From the NCBI GenBank assembly GCA_004154925.1, contig QJNS01000092.1:62001-126000 (forward strand): a stretch of DNA of 64,000 nucleotides, written 5' to 3'. The translations under genes and the position numbers were made by a program. This DNA is from Monosporascus cannonballus. Taxonomy: Eukaryota; Ascomycota; Sordariomycetes; Xylariales. A model generated the notes under the pieces. That model worked only from the letters and a program-made list of their open reading frames with translations. It did no database searches and was not told the DNA's origin. This document shows positions 24,901 to 36,331 of the stretch, piece after piece. Position 1 is the first letter of the stretch. Each line of letters begins with the position of its first letter.

Positions 24901-27900
24901 TTATATACTGTTATATATATATTAATATATATTTTATTTACGATAATCTTAAAATAATATTTAAATAAATATTTCAGAATTTCGATTATATATATATAAC
25001 ATATAAAAGGGTAATAAGAAATATATTTATATATTTTTACGATTTTTAAATTTTATTTTTATTATACCCCGAAAAAGTTTTTAAATAATATATAATATTA
25101 TTTGTTTTTTTCCTTATATTAAAATATAATTATAAAGTTATTGATATAAATAATATAAATTATTAAATAATAAGTTTTTAAAATTGCGAAATAAACGTTT
25201 TTTATATTATAAATTTAATCGGTATATATTTTTTTTAAAAAAATCGGATAATTTAAGGCGTTAGCCCTTTTCCGGAATTTATAATCTGTAACGATTTATA
25301 TCATATAAATAATATTAAGGATATAGTAACTTTATGGTTCCGATTAAGAAAAATATAAAATTGCGATATATCTTATAGTATATATTATATGAACGTTATT
25401 TTTATAGTGTTAAATAAAAGAAAAATCCGTAATTATACGTAGTTAGCTGCTAAACAAATAACTTTATACAAAGATTGAATTCTTAGATACTGCGGCATAT
25501 TTGGTATTAATGTTAAAAATTTCGGCAATTACCCGGAATATCTAATTGTTATTATATTTATATAAGATTTTAATATAAAGAAATTCTTAAAACCAGCTAG
25601 GGACCTAGTTATGCCAATAAAAAAACGTAATAAGAGGAAAAAAGCTAGATCCGGCCGTTAACTTTTATTAAGGGAACCAAAAAGCCCCAGTTCGAAAAAA
25701 AAATAATTACTAAAAATTTTAACAAAATAACAATAAGGTATACGGGCGGCTTTAAAAAATATTAATTAGGACCGTACGCCGACAGATATTAATCTTAATT
25801 ATAAAAAAATAAGGTTATAAAGCATAATTAATAAGAATTTATTACAAACTCAGGATTTTAAACGTTTTAAATTAATATTTAAAAAAAAGCGAATATCGGA
25901 ATAACTATATTAGTAACGAAAAAATGGCTTTTTTAATATTGGCAAAAATTATTTATATTATTTATTTATCCGTATAATCGATTTTTTACCTTAGTTATTT
26001 AACCCGAATTAAGGTATTTTAAGGGTTAAAAAAGCTAAGAATATTTTAAAAGCTAATATAATAAGTTTAAGGAAAAGGATTAGAAAATAAAATTTAAAAA
26101 TTTTAGTTCGGCGTCGTAAATTAAGAGCTATAAATTTAAAAAAATAATTTATTAATAATTACGATAAATTATAATTCGAATTACGTAATATAAAATTTCG
26201 TTAATTTTTTCAGTTAAAAGATTTTACTATATATTTATTATGACATATAATTGGTCCGGATTTAAACGAATTAATATTTTGTATAAAATTTACCGAATTA
26301 AAAATTAATAAATTTAATAAATTTAATAAGAAAATAATATATTAACAACTTTAATTAATATTATATAAATATTTACAATTATTACGTTTTACGACCGTAA
26401 CGTTATACCGAAACCGAATTTTTTTTTATTATGGGCTTTAATTATAACCGGCAGAATTTTATTTTTTGTTTTTTAACTTAATATTATAATTATTTTTTTA
26501 ATTTGTTATTAATGTTATTATTCGATAAATACTGCTTATTTTTAATGCGTAAAATCTTAATTTTAACAAAAAGTATTATTTTAATTTTTTTGATATATTA
26601 TTTATAACGTTAAATTACGGATTATTACATTTTGGCGACGCCGGCGATTTCGGTAACATTATAAAAATAAACGAATTATGCGAATATAGATATAGTAACG
26701 AAAACGGGGTTAAAAGTTTAAAAATATTTAAAAATAATAAGTTTTATATTAACGTTATAAATAAAGGGAACGAAATAGTTCTTAATTAAGATTATTTAAT
26801 ATATTACGAATTACGTATATAAATATAAACGTTATTATAACCGAAATTGTAATTTTAAATTATAAAAGTATATAAATTATATATTACTTTAATATTTAAT
26901 TTATTAGGATTATTATTAAACTGTTAATTATTAATTTAAACCGAATAACTATATATAACATATTTTAATTAGGACGGAACGTAATTTAAAATAACTTTAT
27001 AATTCTTTTTAATATTTGTTGAATTTATAACGTAATAATAATCCGTAACTTATATAGATTAATTTGCGGTATAAAAATATGGCGCCGTTATTTCCAATTA
27101 GGCGAATTTCGCCGTTTGCGGAAAATTACTTATATTTTTTTATAAAATCGAAAATATAACTTTTTTGCATATTATATATAATATAAAAAATAAACGGTTT
27201 TTTAAAATATTCTAATATTATTATTTATCGAAACCGGGAACTGTTTTAATTAATTTAATAATATTTTAAATTTAATATAAATTTTTAATTTTATTTAATT
27301 TATTCGGGAATTTATTAAATAATAATTATTTAAATTTAATAAAAATAAACATTTATTTTGCCTTTTTACTGCCAAATAAAAATAACCGCGTAAAAAGCAA
27401 TTTATTTGCCCATTATTTATACTAAAACATTATTATTTTTCAAATAGCCGTTTTTACCGAACTAATTTTTGGTTATTTTTATGCAAATATTTTCGAATTT
27501 AAAGGTTTAGATATATAAAGAAACTTAAGCGTATATATATTATAATATAATTTAACCGGAATTAAATTATTATAATTTTTTAATATAATAATTTCGTTTT
27601 TTTAAATATATTAAAATCGTTTTACGTATATATTTGCCGTTAAATAATGCGTATTATTAAGGCCTTAATTTTATCCGGTACCATAAATTAAAATTACTTT
27701 ATTTCGGAAATTTACGGGTAATATTTTGGCCAGCCGAAAATTAACATTAAAATTTGATAATTATTTCGTTTTAATTAAGATTATTTGTAATAAATTATGT
27801 ATTATTTTTTTATTATTTAAATTTATTACGTCGCTTTTTATTACGATTTTTATATTTTTATAAGTAATACGGCTTTTGGTTTATTAGGCTTAAATTATTT

Positions 27901-29641
27901 TTATTTTTTTAATTTTTTAAAAAAAATAAATAATTTAATTTTATATTTGTCGAATGTTTAATAAGGTATAAATAATATGGCTTATTTATAATTAATTATA
28001 TTTAATAATTTATAATTACGAATCGTTTAATTAAATCGTTATTATAAATTTTTAATCGAAAAATTTTACGATATATCTTATTATATTATTTAATTAATAT
28101 CTGCAATATTTATATCTAATTTAAAAACGATAATCAATATAATAATACGGATAAAATTATCCGATTATCTTAAGTTATTATATATATAAATTTGGTCCCC
28201 GTAAGGTATTTCGAAATTATAAAACTTAATAATTTTTTTTATAATTTTCGATAAATATTTTTAATTTATTACAATTTTAATTAAATAATTTTAAATATTT
28301 ATAATTTTCGTTTTATTATTAATATAAATAATAATTTTAATAATAAAATATAATTCATTAAATTAAATAAAGAAATATTACGTAATAATCCGAATATATT
28401 AATTATTAAAAAATTTAAATATCTTTAATTTAAACGTTAATTTTTAAATATAAGGAAAATAATAATATTAAAATGTTGGATTTTCGCCTTATAATTATAT
28501 TTAATTAAGTCGTTAATTTAACGAAAGCCGTTATATTTCGTAATTTTCTGTTTTGTAATATTATTATTAATTAATATATATATAAATTAATATATATAAA
28601 TAAAGAAAATAAACCGTAAATTACTGATATTAATATATTTAAGTTAGAAAAACTATTATTTTAATAATATATATATTTCGTTAATAATAAATAAATTATA
28701 TTATTAATTAAACATAAAATTTAATATAATAATTTGGAATTAATCGTTCGATATTTATTTAAAATTAAAAATAATATAATTATGTTATCCGGCAGTTATA
28801 CGGTCGAATATTTTTAAATTAAGTTTTTTTATATTCGCAAATATTAGGATAAAATAAAATATGGAATTATTAATATAAATATTCGTTATTTTTTACCAGC
28901 TTAATTAATAATATAACTTAAATAATAATTAAAACGGTTATTAAAAAATTAAATAATTAAGAATTTTTCGAAATTTATTTTAATAATAAAAAAAAATTAA
29001 ATTTTCCGAAAACCAAATTATATACCGTATTAATTTATTTTTTCCGTAAAATACGGCCTTATTTATTAAGTATAATACTTAATATAAAGCGAATAAATTA
29101 ACGACGTAATGTTTTCGTAAGGTTATCGGCCGTATATATAACATTAATATATAAATTAATTACGTTTATATCGGCAAAAAACCGGTAAAGGTATTAAATA
29201 AAAATAAATATTTTATTTTAAAAAATTTAATATTCCAAAATTTAAAATATTTATTTTAAATTTTCAAATATATTACCCGTATTTAATTAATTAATAAAAA
29301 TTATATTTCGGAATTTATTATAAATAATTTTAAACCTTATATATTATTATTATATTAATTTAAAAAAGAAAAAAAATTATAATATATATTAATTAAAATT
29401 TTAAATAATTTTTTTATTATAATAATTTTTATTTTATATTAATTAAAATTATTATTATATTAAAAAATAAAATTTTTAATTTTATATTAAATTAAAAAAT
29501 AAAATTTTTAATTTTATATTAAATTATAAAAATTAAAATATTAAGAATTTCGTAATTAATATATATTATTAAATTTAATATTAATAATTTTTATAAATTT
29601 GTATAAAAACGTACCAAACGGAACGAAAAAATCATAACTTT

Positions 29642-29811
29642 TTATCAGGCTTTATTTTGGAGGTTTTATTATTTTTGTGGGTATTATTCTTAAAGGAGTT
29701 TAGCTAATATATTGGACCCCTGACAGATATTTCTTAATCAAAAGCTATAGCTATGGCTACGGCTGCTACGCCGCAGGCGCAGCCACAACCTCCAAAATGG
29801 GTTCCTGATCA
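29642..29811 (-). mobile_element. Family A short TIR element at outer end of right arm
   Basis: Inverted copy of the element at 8,081-8,249. The ends are TATCAGGCTTTATTTTGGAG and the reverse complement of GATCAGGAACCCATTTTGGA. The GC-rich hairpin is kept (GGCTGCTACGCCGCAGGCGC near 29,761). It marks the outer limit of the inverted repeat; 11 bases further on the arm ends. Confidence 0.65.
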
Positions 29812-29822
29812 AGATGAGGTAA

Positions 29823-30404
29823 ACATTACCGGATATCATCTATTAGAATACTTTTCAAGGAAACTTTTCCGACAGATGCAATAATTCCAAAGGCAGGGGA
29901 AGCCCCATGTCAAAGGAGAGGCCGGAGCATGTTACGTGGGACTAGCATATGAGTCCAGCCATTATGCCCCTTGATGCGCGTTACACTTCCTTGATCCATT
30001 TGCAAAAGAGCACTATGCCAATGACAGCACTCCTCCATTGTCTGGAACTTGGAGCAACGGCATTGTGCGTGAAATAAGAGAACAATGACGAGGCCAACCT
30101 ACGAACAATGCTATTGTGGCATTACAGTGGCCAGCTAAGACCTGACTCTGGTTTTCATTGGGGTAATGTCTACTAACGAACGAACGTATGTTGTCCCGTT
30201 CACTGTCGATAAGATATACCAGAATCTATAAAGCGCCCAGTGGCTGAAACTCTGAGGAAGGCTTGCTGTTCCTTGGCACTGTCTAACATACGCACCACAT
30301 ACGTCCGCATGCGAACGAGGATATCATCCGTAAAGTTAACCCGGCACAGAACCCTGACCGCTAAGATATCAACCAGAATAAGGCTTTGACCACCACACCA
30401 CAAC
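29823..30404. other. Intergenic, no gene seen
   Basis: Normal-composition DNA starts abruptly at the arm edge. The short reading frames here are not convincing. It probably contains the promoter of the small gene at 30,405. Confidence 0.5.
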
Positions 30405-30830
30405 ATGGCATCAGGTCAGGCCGACGAAGCTCTTCTCACCATCTTCGCCGCGAATTATGGCAATTATCTGAGCAACACTCCTGCACAGGAAGGGGAGAAA
30501 CAGGAGGATGCATGGGAAACGGAGCAGTGTGGCCAGCAGTATGAAGTTGACCAGTCAGTTAATGCTCAATATCTCCGTGAAATTGGGCAGTCAGCTGACA
30601 CCGGTGACCTTCGTGATCAGTCCATAAATGAAGAAGATATGTCTGAAGATGAGGACTATGACGCTTGGTTCGCAAGTCTTTATTGTGTTCACTGTGGCTG
30701 GTCGCTGCTGCCGGAGGACCCGGACGGTCAGCCCCTAACGTTCTGTGCAAACGATCGATGTGGAATGCCCTCAGGCATGGACTTTGCAGACTGGAAAAGC
30801 ATCCGGAATGGAGCAGAAGCCACTGGCTGA
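30405..30830 (+). CDS. Small acidic protein with Cys4 zinc-ribbon-like motif
   Basis: A single exon of 141 residues; the start ATG sits in a good context (CAACATGGC). The N-terminal half is acidic and low in structure (MASGQADEALLTIFAANYG, then EQC, DQS and EEDMSEDEDYDAWFASL). The C-terminal half has CVHC, 16 residues, then CANDRC (C-x2-C-x16-C-x4-C), which could bind one zinc. I do not recognise a family. It lies only 580 bases outside the large inverted repeat and has no mutation load. A missed intron or a longer gene cannot be excluded. Confidence 0.5.
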   Translation: MASGQADEALLTIFAANYGNYLSNTPAQEGEKQEDAWETEQCGQQYEVDQSVNAQYLREIGQSADTGDLRDQSINEEDMSEDEDYDAWFASLYCVHCGWSLLPEDPDGQPLTFCANDRCGMPSGMDFADWKSIRNGAEATG

Positions 30831-31282
30831 AGGAGTATATGATCGTCAAATTACTCGGGGTCAGTTAACGGGGGTTTGGTGTGCATGTCGCAATGCATCT
30901 TGGATAGCGTCGTAGTCTGTTGAGCACTAAAAAAGTTGCTAAGAAGTGGCTGCGTGGATTGAACTTGGTGAACCAAGCAATGAGCACCTTTAAAGGAAAA
31001 TCAGAACCAGATGACGACTTATAGGAAAACCGCGCCTTAAATTATAAGTGAAGCATACCTGCTACATATAGAGCATCCGAGCTTACATATGTGTGCAAAC
31101 GATAGGTATTGCCAAACCGACCAGTCACCCGGCCTGAGTATTTGCGCGCGTAGGCCTAACGTTAGAGATTATGGTGGCTCGGAAATAGTGAATGGGTGCG
31201 CTAAGACGGCTGGCTAGTCCCACTTAAAATATTCGGGGCATATGTATCTCAATATCCCTCCAGCCAATAGGAGGACATCATT
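30831..31282. other. Intergenic, no gene seen
   Basis: No reading frame of note and no repeat between the small Cys4 gene and the tRNA. Confidence 0.5.
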
Positions 31283-31354
31283 GGGCTTGTGGTTTAGTGG
31301 TATAATTTTCCCTTAGCATGGGAAAGGTCCGGGGTTCGATTCCCCGCGAGTCCA
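31283..31354 (+). tRNA. tRNA-Ala (AGC)
   Basis: 72 bases that fold as a full cloverleaf. The acceptor stem is GGGCTTG with CGAGTCC (two G-U pairs) plus discriminator A. The D arm holds the A-box TGGTTTAGTGG. The anticodon stem is TTCCC/GGGAA with loop TTAGCAT, giving anticodon AGC. The T arm CCGGGG-TTCGATT-CCCCG carries the B-box GGTTCGATTCC. There is no intron, and CCA is not encoded, as is normal in eukaryotes. The anticodon stem-loop matches that of fungal alanine tRNAs. Confidence 0.93.
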
Positions 31355-31910
31355 TCCTTGAACTTTTGCCGTATCAACATAATTGTTTCGACCCGAAAAT
31401 GAGTATTCCTAATGAACGTAAAGCCTCTTAAGATAGGCGCAAAGGTTCACTTATGCAATGGGTACGTACTAAGTTGGGCCTCTTCCCTTTACAATTTGAT
31501 CTTGCCTTTTGGTGGCCTTTTCAGTCGGAGGAACGGGCGCTTCGTTGCTCCGGCCGCGCTCGCAAAGCCAGCCCGTTAATAGCGGGCCGAGGTCCACTTT
31601 GTTAACGGTTTAAACTGCCAGTCGGTGACGAGTAGGCGGAGAGTCCCGCGCAGTCACCAATATGATAACGATGGAAAACGAACACAAAACAACACTGATG
31701 CTGTTCAAGGTGGTGGGTAGTAAGAATAGTTGACACATTCTGTGGTTGTTTATAGATCCTGGGCGTGTCATTTATTCTTACTACCACCTCGCCATTCAAC
31801 TCCTTTGCGCAATGCAAATCCAACCGATCCACCGGTCTTTGGCGCCGCATAGAATCTCGTACCCAATCTGGGGGTAATACCGGCATCATAGATCCCAGCA
31901 GCCAATCACC
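31355..31910. other. Intergenic, no gene seen
   Basis: Sequence downstream of the tRNA has no supported gene. It runs into the start of the amidohydrolase pseudogene. Confidence 0.5.
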
Positions 31911-32872
31911 ATGCCCAAGATTGCGATTCAGAGCGCTCTCGTCTTCGACGGCGAGGCACCACCGGCACGGACGCGGCCGGCGGCGCGGAGGAGGAGTTCG
32001 TCGTCATAGACGGCAGTGGCTGCACGGTGCTGGGACATGGGGTTGCACGGCGACGTGAGCAAGCTGTGGTCCATATATATATATATATATATACGAAGAT
32101 GGAGGGAGACGCCCAGTGGCGCGGCGCCGGGCTCGATCCACGGCGCCCTGTTCTCCCGGGTTGCCGGGCGCGATGTCTGCGTGCATGGTGAGAACGAGGT
32201 GCCCGGTTTCATGGCAGCCCGGGTTGCGGAGGGCTGCGAGTACGTTAAAGTCGTCGTCGACGACCCCGGGCACAGTCAGGCGGTCCTGAACAAGCTTGCC
32301 GAGGTCGCCCGGGAACACGGCAAGAACAGCGTAGCGCACGCAGCCCAATACAGGGCTTTCGAAGGGGCTCTGAGTGCCTCGTTCGACGCCATCACGCATG
32401 TCCCCATGGAACACCCGGTTGACGACGAGATGAGCAGCATTTGGCCGGGAAATCCATCCCCGTCGTCCCGTCAATGGTCATGATGGAGAGCGTAGGCAAC
32501 AGAAGGGGCCTTCCTTTCTCGACTGCACTGCCGGGACTAGAGGTGATGCACCAGGGCGGCGTCGCAATTGTGGAGGGGGACGGACTACCACACGCTGCCG
32601 GGCCTCGCTATAGGACCCTCAGGTAATTGATCCACCGCGAGCTCGAGCTCTACGTTAGAGCCGGTCTGTCGCCCGAGGGGGCCTTGAGAGCGGCGACCTC
32701 TGCACCCGCGAACACTTTGGTCTGCGGGACCGGGGACGCATTGCCCGGGTCTGCGGGCGGATCTAGTTTTGGCTGTAGGCGACCCGACCGAGAATATTGG
32801 CGCGACGAGGCAGATCAGGAAAGTCTGGATCGGGGGAGCGGAAGTCCAGTTTGACTGCAAGGTTCCCTTATA
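31911..32872 (+). pseudogene. Amidohydrolase (imidazolonepropionase-like) pseudogene
   Basis: Family sequence appears in order but in changing frames: MPKIAIQSALVFDGEAPPAR at the start, EEEFVVIDGSGCTVL, GDVSKLW, EGCEYVKVVVDDPGHSQAVL, HAAQYRAFEGALSASFDAIT and HVPMEHPVDDEM, IPVVPSMVMMESV, HRELELYVRAGLSPEGALRA and ATSAPANTL, and finally GDPTENIGATRQIRKVWIGG. These are hallmarks of metal-dependent amidohydrolases. At least three frame changes and an in-frame TAA (about 32,624) break it. The N-terminal HxH metal site is missing. A 21-base (AT)n run at 32,073-32,093 lies at the first large break. The span is shorter than a normal 400-residue member, so internal sequence is also lost. The GC-rich core shows decay by indels rather than RIP. 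Confidence 0.85.
32073..32093. repeat. (AT)n microsatellite
   Basis: 21 bases of alternating A and T inside the amidohydrolase pseudogene, replacing or interrupting the segment that should carry the metal-binding histidines. Confidence 0.95.
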
Positions 32873-34441
32873 GGTTTCAGGCTATGCACGCCCTGACCCT
32901 CGTATTTCCGGATTTGGGTTCCAAACACTAGGCCTCGGAAAGGAGGGGTGATCTGAGAAGAGAAGATCCTCCATATGCGCAAGCGGACGTTGTAGAGCCT
33001 ACGCCCAAACCTAATACCCTCACCTTCGCCTAGGTACTGATCCTCACGCTCGGCTGTTTCTCGACGCACCGCCTCGAGCATCTCTGCGTTCCAGGTCCCG
33101 TATCTTCCTGATAACGGGGAACCTGCTCGAGGAGTAGGATCATTCGCCAAGATGCTCATCTCTTTGGTTGTGACTTCGGGTAACTCTTTCCTCATCCACT
33201 CCGATACACTAGCTACGTCTCTTCCTCGTCTTCTGGATGGAATTTCTTGGGCGCGTTTTCCGGTACCGCAACCATCTGGCCTCTCGTTCTATCCTGAGCG
33301 TTTTCGGACATATTCTTAAGAAGGAATAGACGAAGGTGATTCAAGAAGGTGAATCCAGAAGGCGGTTCCTTTTGTGTGATCTCGCGCGAGTTGAGTTGAA
33401 CGATCGGGAAGCTATGTTAGGCCAAGGTGTTTCCAAGTTGAATAAAGTCGAAGAGCGATTGCATGCGCGGATAAGGAATTGACTGCCTGAGGTAGGCACC
33501 TACACCGACGGGGAGGGGGAAGAATAACCTTGTAAATTGCGATGAGATGTTGCCTAGAGCATTGGGCTTTTGTTGGGTACAGAGGTACCTGCTTAACAGG
33601 CATCCGGAAAACGCCTAATGCCAATTGCGGATTCATCGTGAAGGGAACTAGAAAGATCTGAAGGATGACTGCGGTTGTTCGAATATTGGGCTTGTAAGAT
33701 GTATTAGTCGAGCTGTTTTAGAAGGGAGGCGCCTGGCGGCTCAACTCGATTGCCAAAGTGTTAATGCCTTCCATGCTAGGCTGATACACGTATGCCCTTA
33801 TATGATGAACGTATAATGGTAGATAGACGACACCTATGTGCCTGCCAGTTTATCCGTGAAAGCGTCCACTTGACTCTTACCTTTGTGCCTAAGCCCTCCC
33901 ATCTCTACGGATTTATGGTGCCGTTCCAGGGCGGAACTTAAGATACTGTAGCAGTCATTGACATTACGGGAATAAATGTGCATTACTTCAAGGAGCAGCC
34001 CATCTGCTTAAGCAGTAGGGCGATAAAATTATTGGTCAAAGCACTATTGCGTAGGAGAGTATCCTATAATGGATTGTAACGTCCTCGGCGCTCCTCGTCA
34101 CGGGGAGGCATACTAAGACTTCCCTAAAAGATATGAACACAAAACGCTGAAGTTGATTATACATAGGTACGACTGAGCGGCTGAATCGCTAGACGTCTTC
34201 AGAGACATACATAGCACACATGTAAATGTATTGATGGAGCCCGAGGGCAAGAAGACACCATCCCAGTAGCTAACCGAATGCGCGCTTCGTAATAAACTAC
34301 ATGCCTATCGAGAGGCGACGTGCCTGTTCATCACCATGGCTCTTAGCAAAGTCAGTGCACAGATAGTACCTCCATACCTCGAGGCATCCTCCATCGCGGT
34401 TTGAAGACAAATACAGTACGACGGCCATCTAGCAAGTAACC
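32873..34441. other. Intergenic; one weak minus-strand frame
   Basis: The minus strand at 33,195-32,815 has a 126-codon frame whose first two thirds (MRKELPEVTTKEMSILANDP, then EMLEAVRRETAEREDQYLGE) look protein-like, and an adjoining frame upstream also reads plausibly. Frames do not join cleanly and the end looks random. It may be a gene fragment. I see nothing else in the interval. Confidence 0.3.
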
Positions 34442-35099
34442 CTAAAATCGAGTGAAAGGCAACCTAGAACCTGTTAGCAAATCGTAGAGACACCGTTAGA
34501 TTTCAACGTACCATTTGCCCCTTAGAGTGATATTAACCCAGCTGTCGCATGTCAGCGCTCTGCCCTCAGCTCAAATCCGAAGCAGGGGCAGTAGGGAACT
34601 CACGTAACGCCATCAGCGTCAACCTCCTTGTCCACCTTTGAGGAGAACGCAATAGCGCTCATGATGCCGTCGCCGAACTTCTCGTTTATGACGCCCTTGA
34701 AAGCGTAGCCGTAGTTCTGCACGATCTCGTAGAGTCGGTAGATGAGTGGTTCGACCGGAGGCATTGGGCCGGCGCGGCCCCGGTCGGGGAAGCCTCCCAT
34801 AGCGCCTTCGAGCTCGGCCTTGGGGACGCCGAGGAGACCCGAAAGCTTCTCGATGTCTTCTTCGGACGCCTGGGCCTGACCGTAGAACAAGGCGGCTACG
34901 GCGACTTCGCCGCGCCCTAGCTCCTCGGCGATCCGCTCGAAGCTGAGCTTCTTGGATGCCTTGGCGTCGAAGAGGATCTTCGAGTAGGCCGGCAGCCTTT
35001 CGGCAAGGCTCGACTGAGAGCGTGTTAGTTATGGTTCATTAGGTGGTAGGTATTATAGCGACTAACGTCGAGCGTTGCGATCTTTTGCGAGTCAGGCAT
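34442..35099 (-). CDS. cyn1: Cyanate hydratase (cyanase)
   Basis: Four exons join in frame: 35099-35067, 35013-34604, 34541-34512 and 34463-34442, giving 164 residues, the usual cyanase length. The protein starts [11 protein letters not shown], then [20 protein letters not shown], carries [20 protein letters not shown] in the N-terminal helical half and ends ITLRGKWLPFTRF. The C-terminal catalytic domain has [20 protein letters not shown], with the Arg-x-x-Glu pair of the active site, and FGDGIMSAI with the catalytic Ser. It converts cyanate and bicarbonate to ammonia and CO2 as a cytosolic decamer. The last two exons are only 30 and 22 bases. The third intron uses TTCTAG as acceptor, since the earlier CAG would end the protein two codons too soon. 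Confidence 0.93.
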
Positions 35100-36331
35100 C
35101 GCTGCGGCGTGCCGTGGGATCCTTTAAGAGACGAGATTCCGAACCTGGCTTGAGAACCAAACGAATTATGTCTGGCAGAAGAAATATGTACCTTTCATCT
35201 GAAAGGAATCAGTTCACATCTAAACGTCACTTTCTTCGCACTGCCTCCTTTTCAATGGTTGAACGAAACCTTGAACGAAACCCACCGCGGAAACCCTCCG
35301 CCACCATCCCCCAAGAATGAGTTGGATCAATATCATTGACACTCTTTTGGTTAGTGGGTCCTAAGAAAGTGTGTTAATAGGGTAATTTTGACCACGACCT
35401 ACCCCGCACTGGTACTCCCACACGGAGAAAAGCCGGGATCTCGGGAACCCAAATCGGTCGTCCGGATCGTCGCGGGTGCAGAGCAAATGCCGTGGAGTAT
35501 GACTACCGTGTCGGGGCCGGATTCCTGGCCCTTTGGTTGAGGCCGTGCCGAATATCTCCGGCTGCTGTATGCTGGTCAGACGTATACCGTAGGCCCACAA
35601 TGGGGTTGTAGGAATATATAACTATATTACGCTTGAACTATTAACGCAGTTCGAGTGCTCGATGTTTTGCAATAATCCAACAGGCGTCCTCAAAAGAAAA
35701 TGTTGCCATGCCTCCATGACAAACTACATATGTTCTTGAAGAGGGGTACAGAGCAACACTTGTTTATGTTAATTGTCCCATGCCCTAGTTCCTCTCATAG
35801 CTGGCTTCGAGCTCTTGATCCTCTGGCGCCGTCTCGCCTTTTAAATTTTCATCTTATTGACACCCTTTCTCAAAACTCAAGGACATAATGTGACGACCCT
35901 ATTGCTTGGTCCATGATATTCCGTCGTTTTGAAGCGATAGGGGTAACTCGTCAAGGGGATTATTGGGCGGGTTGAGTAAATACTTGGCAGGCACCATAGA
36001 ACCAACTATTCCTAAGCAGGTTGGTTAATGGACATCTGATAAGATAAAGAGCTTTAGGTCATTGATGTAGCTTAACCCCACTAAACAAAGGGTAATTCGT
36101 GTTGCTGACATGACAGCAACAAACAGTATCATCATCAATTGGACCATTCGGCTGGTCTATCCGCCGCATTTGGAACAGGCCGCGATTAGACTATCCTGTT
36201 CATTACTCCCATCTAGAACATAGAGCACGACAGCAGCCTTGTCTCCCTTTGCAAGTTTCTTTGCAGCTTCTCGAGACGGTGTTGCAGTGTATAGATCATC
36301 ATACCAGCATCGAAATAAGAGCTCTGTCAAG
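35100..36331. promoter_or_regulatory. Divergent intergenic region between cyanase and NAD kinase
   Basis: The two genes are transcribed away from each other, so both promoters lie here. No supported gene or repeat. Several short frames are not protein-like. Confidence 0.5.

Larger units (their letters stand above)
18944..29822 (+). repeat. Right arm of large inverted repeat
   Basis: This is the reverse complement of 8069-15862, with about 2.75 kb extra between about 19,150 and 21,910. From 21,915 outward it follows the left arm, ending at GATGAGGTAA (29,822) against TTACCTCATC (8,069). It is AT-rich nearly throughout. A (TA)n run lies at 19,170-19,191. No intact gene remains; the traces that can be read are the mutated partner of the 15,376-15,720 frame (about 21,915-22,290) and of the 11,041-11,364 frame (about 26,480-26,790). 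Confidence 0.8.

Noticed and set aside
8069..29822. Starship-type giant transposon
   Set aside because: No tyrosine-recombinase captain gene is visible at an element edge, and a symmetric pair of inverted arms is not a Starship layout.
32815..33195. 126-codon minus-strand frame as a gene
   Set aside because: The start of the frame looks protein-like, but it has no motif, its last third looks random and upstream joining is ambiguous, so I left it as a note in the intergenic entry.
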